Assembly: GCA_011605835.1 (NCBI GenBank)
Contig: JAAOZJ010000054.1
Span: 1 to 9,217 of the forward strand
Direction of reading: 5' to 3'
Length of the DNA stretch: 9,217 nt
DNA from: Thermoproteota archaeon
GTDB taxonomy: Archaea; Thermoproteota; Methanomethylicia; Nezhaarchaeales; WYZ-LMO8
The notes below the pieces were generated by a model that made no database searches, was not told where the DNA came from, and saw nothing but the letters and a program-made list of their open reading frames with translations. This document shows, piece after piece, positions 5,914 to 9,217 of this stretch (position 1 is the stretch's first letter; every line of letters begins with the position of its first letter). Both the position numbers and the translations under genes were made by a program.

Positions 5914-5920
5914 TATAAAG
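5914..5920 (-). promoter_or_regulatory. TATA box of the small-peptide / dead-protease bicistron
   Basis: The minus strand reads ctttata, predicting transcription start near 5890, about 9 nt before the ATG at 5881. It is one of the best TATA matches in the host part of the window. Confidence 0.6.
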
Positions 5921-5991
5921 GGTTTTTCCCGAGGCGGTTAGGTTGTTCACAGGTTCAAAAGCGATTGCCTTAGCCCTCGCGTAGGCCTAGC

Positions 5992-6010
5992 CCCTCGAGA
6001 TCGCCGAGGG
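5992..6010 (-). other. Stem-loop downstream of the flippase gene
   Basis: ccctcg (5992-5997) and cgaggg (6005-6010) pair across a 7-nt loop, about 110 nt past the flippase stop in the read direction and upstream of the bicistron promoter. It may mark a transcript 3' end. No T-run follows, so a terminator call is weak. Confidence 0.3.
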
Positions 6011-6121
6011 TGCGAAGTGAGAGGACATAGCACGCCCTGATAGGAAGGCATTTGTGCGAGAGATAAAAGAGGTCCCCTAGCCCTAAAGGCACCGCTCCAC
6101 CAGTTCTAGACCTCGTCGAAC

Positions 6122-7759
6122 TTAAGTAGATGACGTAGACTTGAGCCTCTCAGCCAATCTGAGCACCTTGACCTCGTAGCTCGACAGCACCCGTACAAAG
6201 GGACGGAGCACGGCCACCTTCTCGAACATGCCAGCCAAGGCCTCCACGTCCCTCCTCGTCAGCCCTCCCAAGAGGGGGGCGGCCGTCGAGTAGATCAGCA
6301 GGTAGAGCGAGGCACAGAGGGCGAGGTTCGCGACCATCGGGAGGGGGGTGTGGGTGGCTAGCAGTGCCGTCGGGATCGCAGCTAGGAGGGCCGCTAGGCA
6401 TATCTTGGCGGAGACCTTGAGGTCCACCCACATGCCGTACTTCCGAGTCGCGACCCTCAGGCTGTACACCGTCGAGGCCGCTGTCGCCACTATCATCGCG
6501 GTTACGAGGCCCTCGACACGGAGGGCGCTCGTGAGGGCCACCGCCGAGGGCGCGAACAGGACCACGTAGACGAGCGTCGCCTTGAGGTTGACCCTCGTGT
6601 CCCCCACGCCGCTGAAGAAGCTCCCGAGGACGACGGACCCTAGCCCCGCTAAGAGAAAGGTCGTGGAGTACAGGGCTAAGTAGAGGGGCGCACGGCTGTA
6701 GACGTCTCCGTAGACTATGGAGACCAGGTCTTGAGAGAGGGCCGAGACCAAGGCGGCTGCTGGGATCACCAAGGCCGACGTGTACTTGACGGAGTAGGCG
6801 AACATCGTCCTAGCCTCGCTGCTGTCGAGCTTGGAGAAGGCGGGGAAGAGGGCTGTGGCGATAGGTGAGGAGACCAGCGTAACCAGCACGGCGAAGTTCA
6901 TGGCCGCGTTGAAGTTCCCGATCTCGAAGTTCGTCGTGAAGTGGGCGAGGGCCACGCCTTTAACTGTCGCCGCGAGGCTTCCGAGAGCGCCGGAGAGGTA
7001 AAGCGGGAACCCGTAGGACAGCATGTCCTTGAGGCCCTCCTCACCGACCCCGGCCTCGGGCCCTCTCAAGCTCCTGACTTTCACATAGCGCCTGTAGAAC
7101 AGCGCTAGGCTCGCGAGCAACCCGGCCACGTAGGCGGTCACGTAGCCGACGACGGCGCCCCATACGCCGAAGCTCAGGGCGAGGAGGGAGCTCAAGGAGG
7201 CCCTGACGGCTTGGCGCACGACGTCCACCGCGGCGTAGCCCCTCATGTCGCCGAGGCCCAGGAGGGCGGAGCACAGAAGGGCGGAGATAGGCTGAACCAC
7301 GATGAGTATTAAGGTCAGCCTCACCAAGTGGGCCACGTGGGGCCTGCCCACGAGGAGGGAGGTGAGCTGATCGGCGAGAGCGAGGCCTGCGAGGGATACG
7401 GCGATGGATACCGCTAGGCCGAACGCCAAACTTGTCTTGAGGAGCGAGGTCACGCGACCCTGCTCCCCCCTCGACGAGTACAAGGCCGTGAAGCGGGTGA
7501 TGGCTTGACTCACCCCGAAGTCCGTGAACAGCATGAGGAAGCCCGAGACTACCAACGAGATCGAGTACACCCCGTAGAGCTCCGGGCCAAGGAGCCTCGC
7601 CACCAGTATGGAGCAGACGGCCGAGAGGATCGTCGCGAGGGAGCCTCCCCAGAAGAGGTGGAGGGCGCCGACTCCGGCCTCCTCGGCAACCGCGAGGAGC
7701 CCACTACGGGGGCTTGAGGACAAAGCGCACCACGCCCTGTACAGGCTTGAAGTGCCCAA
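6122..7759 (-). CDS. Wzx/RfbX-type polysaccharide flippase (MOP superfamily)
   Basis: A polytopic protein of about 545 residues with some 12-14 hydrophobic segments and the hallmark N-terminal stretch of O-antigen/teichoic-acid-type flippases. ILVARLLGPELYGVYSISLVVSGF (residues 51-74) is followed by LFTDFGVSQAITRFTALYSS, and GVWGAVVGYVTAYVAG lies further on. These transporters move lipid-linked oligosaccharides across the membrane, here plausibly for N-glycosylation or surface polysaccharide, and thus upstream of a GT-C enzyme such as the one at 2834-4720. The C-terminal ~45 residues are a basic cytosolic tail. The start is doubtful. In this frame only TTG codons (7759, 7723) are available, without a ribosome site. 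A TATA box lies 28 bp before an ATG at 7778 in the frame one base off. Removing one C from the C5 run (7708-7712) joins ATG 7778 to this frame, giving 551 residues. Confidence 0.85.
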   Translation of the reverse strand: MGTSSLYRAWCALSSSPRSGLLAVAEEAGVGALHLFWGGSLATILSAVCSILVARLLGPELYGVYSISLVVSGFLMLFTDFGVSQAITRFTALYSSRGEQGRVTSLLKTSLAFGLAVSIAVSLAGLALADQLTSLLVGRPHVAHLVRLTLILIVVQPISALLCSALLGLGDMRGYAAVDVVRQAVRASLSSLLALSFGVWGAVVGYVTAYVAGLLASLALFYRRYVKVRSLRGPEAGVGEEGLKDMLSYGFPLYLSGALGSLAATVKGVALAHFTTNFEIGNFNAAMNFAVLVTLVSSPIATALFPAFSKLDSSEARTMFAYSVKYTSALVIPAAALVSALSQDLVSIVYGDVYSRAPLYLALYSTTFLLAGLGSVVLGSFFSGVGDTRVNLKATLVYVVLFAPSAVALTSALRVEGLVTAMIVATAASTVYSLRVATRKYGMWVDLKVSAKICLAALLAAIPTALLATHTPLPMVANLALCASLYLLIYSTAAPLLGGLTRRDVEALAGMFEKVAVLRPFVRVLSSYEVKVLRLAERLKSTSST

Positions 7760-7778
7760 GTCGAGGTGTTTTGAGCAT
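7704..7778 (-). other. 24-codon leaderless frame, probably the true N-terminus of the flippase
   Basis: ATG at 7778 lies 28 bp from a TATA box and opens MLKTPRLGHFKPVQGVV..., ending at TAG 7704-7706. Just before the stop is ccccc; dropping one C gives ...VLKPRSGLLAVAEEAG, running straight into the flippase. Either this is a real single-base insertion, a sequence error, or an upstream short frame that lowers or couples flippase translation. Confidence 0.5.
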
Positions 7779-7802
7779 TGCTCGGCCTCTACACGTCCCC
7801 GC

Positions 7803-7809
7803 GATAAAA
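7803..7809 (-). promoter_or_regulatory. TATA box of the flippase gene
   Basis: The minus strand reads ttttatc, centred 28 bp before the ATG at 7778, predicting a leaderless message beginning there. Confidence 0.55.
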
Positions 7810-7811
7810 GC

Positions 7812-7842
7812 CTTCGCTTCCCGCACGTCGCGGAGCGTGAAG
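7812..7842 (-). terminator. Imperfect stem-loop right after the DUF4760-like gene
   Basis: Paired segments ctt/aag, cgct/agcg and ccgc/gcgg with 2-nt internal bulges and a 5-nt loop (acgtc) form one hairpin that begins 2 nt past the stop at 7845. In the read direction it is followed by ggcttttatc, so a T-run is present, though this is also the flippase TATA box. It could end one transcript just before the next promoter. Archaeal termination depends mainly on T-runs, so the hairpin's role is inferred. Confidence 0.35.
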
Positions 7843-7844
7843 GG

Positions 7845-8402
7845 CTACTTACCGAGGACGGGCAAGTTCTTTTCCGATTCTATGAAGTACCCGAGCTCCA
7901 CGCTTCGCCTGAGCCCCTTGAGGACCTCTTGCGGCGCCTTGTTCCTCCTCTTCGCTTCGATCTTCAGCATCTCGTTGAAGAGGTGCTCGAAGTTGTCGTA
8001 GAACAGAGGGTTGGTCCTCCTGGCCCACTTGACGTAGCCCTTGGCCAGCAACCAGTAGTTCAGGATCCAGTAGCTGAGCGAGCTGTAGATGAATTCCTTG
8101 AGCACAACCTTGGATCTTAGAAGCTCGCCCACGTCCTCCATGAAGTCCAGCGGTTCCCTAGCCTCGCGGTCTATCCTCTCGAACACCGCCTCATCCATTA
8201 CTGGCGATTGCAACAGCTCGGCTAGCCTCCTCCTCTGCTCGATCATTGACTCTGAGTGGAATATGTCGTAGCAGAGCGTCAGCGTGAAGCCGGCGGTGGA
8301 CACCTTCCTCCCGTGCCTCAGCTCGAGCCATATGAGGACGACCGTCGCTACGATTCCCAGCGCCCCAATGGCGCTCAGCACGACGTCGAGCGGCACGTCC
8401 AT
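7845..8402 (-). CDS. Membrane-anchored helical protein, DUF4760-like
   Basis: 185 residues from ATG 8402. A GTG/TTG-type start up to 8471 would add about 23 unlikely residues; I chose 8402 because ggagg (8412-8416) sits 9 nt before it and a TATA box at 8470-8477 gives a leader of about 45 nt. Residues 4-27 (PLDVVLSAIGALGIVATVVLIWLE) form one membrane helix followed by LRHGRK, placing the rest in the cytosol. The remainder is helical with a DFMEDVGELLRSKVVLKEFI...YWILNYW pattern resembling DUF4760 proteins, which often pair one membrane helix with such a domain. The function of that family is unknown. The name is from pattern memory only, with moderate confidence; the gene itself is secure. 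Confidence 0.7.
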   Translation of the reverse strand: MDVPLDVVLSAIGALGIVATVVLIWLELRHGRKVSTAGFTLTLCYDIFHSESMIEQRRRLAELLQSPVMDEAVFERIDREAREPLDFMEDVGELLRSKVVLKEFIYSSLSYWILNYWLLAKGYVKWARRTNPLFYDNFEHLFNEMLKIEAKRRNKAPQEVLKGLRRSVELGYFIESEKNLPVLGK

Positions 8403-8411
8403 TGTCGTTGG

Positions 8412-8416
8412 CCTCC
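8412..8416 (-). promoter_or_regulatory. Shine-Dalgarno site choosing ATG 8402
   Basis: ggagg on the minus strand, 9 nt before ATG 8402. It marks this message as leadered, unlike most of its neighbours. Confidence 0.6.
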
Positions 8417-8469
8417 GAGTTCGCGCGAACGGCCCTAGGCACCCTTTGTCGTTCGGTGATCGCGCTAAC

Positions 8470-8477
8470 ACTTAAAG
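8470..8477 (-). promoter_or_regulatory. TATA box of the DUF4760-like gene
   Basis: The minus strand reads ctttaagt, predicting a start near 8447 and a 45-nt leader holding the ribosome site. Confidence 0.5.
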
Positions 8478-8593
8478 AGCGCGCCCCTTTGCAAAGCGGC
8501 CCCGCTCCTCGCGAACATTAGCCTGCTTACTGAATTGACTGTTACGCCGCGGCGAACTCGAAGACGACTGAGAGCCCCTAATGGGTCCTCCTC

Positions 8594-8618
8594 GTGAGCT
8601 TCGACACCAAAAGCTCAC
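8594..8618 (-). terminator. Perfect 8-bp stem-loop after the coiled-coil gene
   Basis: gtgagctt (8594-8601) and aagctcac (8611-8618) pair fully around a 9-nt loop, starting 22 nt past the stop of the coiled-coil gene in the read direction. No T-run follows it, though the loop carries tttt with its stem edge on the transcript. It is probably a 3' end structure; it could also be a protein-binding palindrome. The surrounding gap 8478-8640 holds no gene, only further small palindromes such as cgccgcggcg at 8545-8554. Confidence 0.4.
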
Positions 8619-8640
8619 AAATGCGCTTGCTCGCCAGGCC

Positions 8641-9057
8641 TCAATGGATATGAAGGAACATTAAGATTAGCTGAGCCGTGAGGGTCGCTAGCACTGATAT
8701 CGTGAGGGCCCAGGAGACCTTGGTCGTGTAGTCGATCCTCTTGTCCAAGTCGTCCATCCTGTCGACGAGCTGGGTGAACGCGCCCTCAAGCTTCGAGACC
8801 CTCTCCCTCAACCCAGAGACCTCGCTCCTCAAGTATTCCACGTCGCTTCTGAGCTCCTTCCTCAGCGCTTCTATGCCCTCCTTGAACTCCTTTCTAAGAG
8901 CCTCTATATCGCCCTTGGTGGCCACGTCCCTCAGGACCGCGTTTATTATCGCAAGCCTCACGTCAGGCTCGGATACCAACAGCTCCGCCAGCCTCTTCCT
9001 CGCTCTGGTATCCTCCTCGAAGAGCTTGACGACCTCCTCAGCGGATATTAACGGCAA
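8641..9057 (-). CDS. Coiled-coil protein with C-terminal membrane anchor
   Basis: 138 residues. The N-terminal ~45 residues (ISAEEVVKLFEED..ARKRLAELLVSEPDVRLAIINAVLRDVATKGDIEALR) match a helical lead common to crenarchaeal coiled-coil proteins, some of which carry a PD-(D/E)XK nuclease domain behind it (DUF3782-like). Here that domain is absent. Instead residues 50-112 form a coiled coil, beginning with an 11-residue repeat (IEALRKEFKEG / IEALRKELRSD), and residues 114-136 form one membrane helix ending LHIH. The topology suggests a tail-anchored protein with its rod in the cytosol. The start is TTG at 9057, the first available codon, about 10 nt after the start predicted from the TATA box at 9090-9097. 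Function unknown; a scaffold or membrane tether is a guess from shape only. Confidence 0.75.
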   Translation of the reverse strand: MPLISAEEVVKLFEEDTRARKRLAELLVSEPDVRLAIINAVLRDVATKGDIEALRKEFKEGIEALRKELRSDVEYLRSEVSGLRERVSKLEGAFTQLVDRMDDLDKRIDYTTKVSWALTISVLATLTAQLILMFLHIH

Positions 9058-9089
9058 GGGCGTTCCCCAAATAGAAGGACGTCTAGGCG

Positions 9090-9097
9090 CTTATATC
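9090..9097 (-). promoter_or_regulatory. TATA box of the coiled-coil gene
   Basis: The minus strand reads gatataag centred near 9094, predicting a start near 9067 and a very short leader before TTG 9057. Confidence 0.6.
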
Positions 9098-9130
9098 TCT
9101 AATCAAGGACCGTCCACGGCTAGAGCCTCG

Positions 9131-9161
9131 AGCTACGACCTCGAGGGGCTGTTTCGTAGCT
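9131..9161. other. 8-bp inverted repeat upstream of the coiled-coil promoter
   Basis: agctacga (9131-9138) and tcgtagct (9154-9161) are perfect inverted arms around 15 nt that hold a further palindrome, cctcgagg (9139-9146). It lies 35-65 bp upstream of the TATA box, in activator-site position, or could be the end structure of an unseen neighbour. I see no gene in 9098-9217. Confidence 0.4.
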
Positions 9162-9217
9162 GATGTTTAGGGGTTAGGTTTGTAAACTCTGATTCTACTC
9201 GCACTTCTTGAGCCGCC

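Noticed and set aside
7608..8120. 170-codon open frame on the plus strand
   Set aside because: It runs antisense to the flippase start and the DUF4760-like gene. Its content is low-complexity Arg/Glu/Leu typical of the reverse of GC-rich coding DNA, and it spans two well-supported genes and their promoter.
8741..9163. 140-codon plus-strand frame opposite the coiled-coil gene
   Set aside because: Ser/Leu-rich complement of a Glu/Lys/Arg coiled coil; no promoter or ribosome site, and the opposite strand has TATA box, coiled coil and membrane helix.
9159..9196. Possible C/D box RNA (ctgatg near 9160 and ctga near 9191)
   Set aside because: Spacing of about 30 nt is too short for a full C-D'-C'-D archaeal guide, and no internal boxes are present.
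1..9217. CRISPR array, tRNA or rRNA genes
   Set aside because: No regularly spaced repeats beyond the single 15-bp pair at 5822-5872, and no cloverleaf or rRNA-like segment seen on either strand.

Overview
This window looks like a piece of a hyperthermophilic archaeal chromosome, most likely from the Thermoproteota (crenarchaeal side). Support comes from a PaREP1-family protein, a crenarchaeal-looking IS607-type tnpB, GC-rich host genes with many GTG/TTG starts, and TATA-like boxes centred about 25-28 bp upstream of start codons, the leaderless layout of that group. Thermofilum/Thermoproteus-like genomes come to mind, but the genus cannot be fixed from this sequence.

Layout. Positions 1 to about 1960 are an AT-richer IS607-family element on the minus strand: an intact tnpB (RNA-guided nuclease), a frame-broken tnpA (MerR-type HTH plus serine recombinase), a possible omega RNA at the 3' end, and short repeats near both ends that overlap the tnpA promoter. 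From 1989 to 2766 lie a small retropepsin-like aspartic protease with an intact DSG motif and an unidentified helical gene that seems frame-broken in a G5 tract. From 2834 to 4720 is a 628-residue polytopic GT-C-type glycosyltransferase. A divergent 147-bp promoter region separates it from the only plus-strand gene, a PaREP1-family protein. From 5371 to 5881 is an apparent bicistron: a 31-codon basic peptide gene overlapping a retropepsin-like protein whose catalytic Asp is replaced by Asn, with a perfect 12-bp palindrome between its TATA box and predicted transcription start. From 6122 to about 7778 is a Wzx-type polysaccharide flippase, whose N-terminus looks displaced by a C5 tract. From 7845 to 8402 is a membrane-anchored helical protein resembling DUF4760, and from 8641 to 9057 a coiled-coil protein with a C-terminal membrane anchor.

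How the parts may relate. The GT-C enzyme and the flippase are the classic lipid-linked-sugar pair and could serve protein N-glycosylation or surface polysaccharide, but they are not in one operon and small accessory genes lie between them. The IS607 element carries the opposite of what is needed to move alone: broken recombinase, intact nuclease. The most unusual unit is the basic peptide plus dead-protease bicistron. A second theme is that several genes (tnpA, the helical gene, the flippase N-terminus) all need the same +1 reading shift, two of them at homopolymers of five. That means either local sequence errors or several pseudogenes, and it should be settled before function is inferred.
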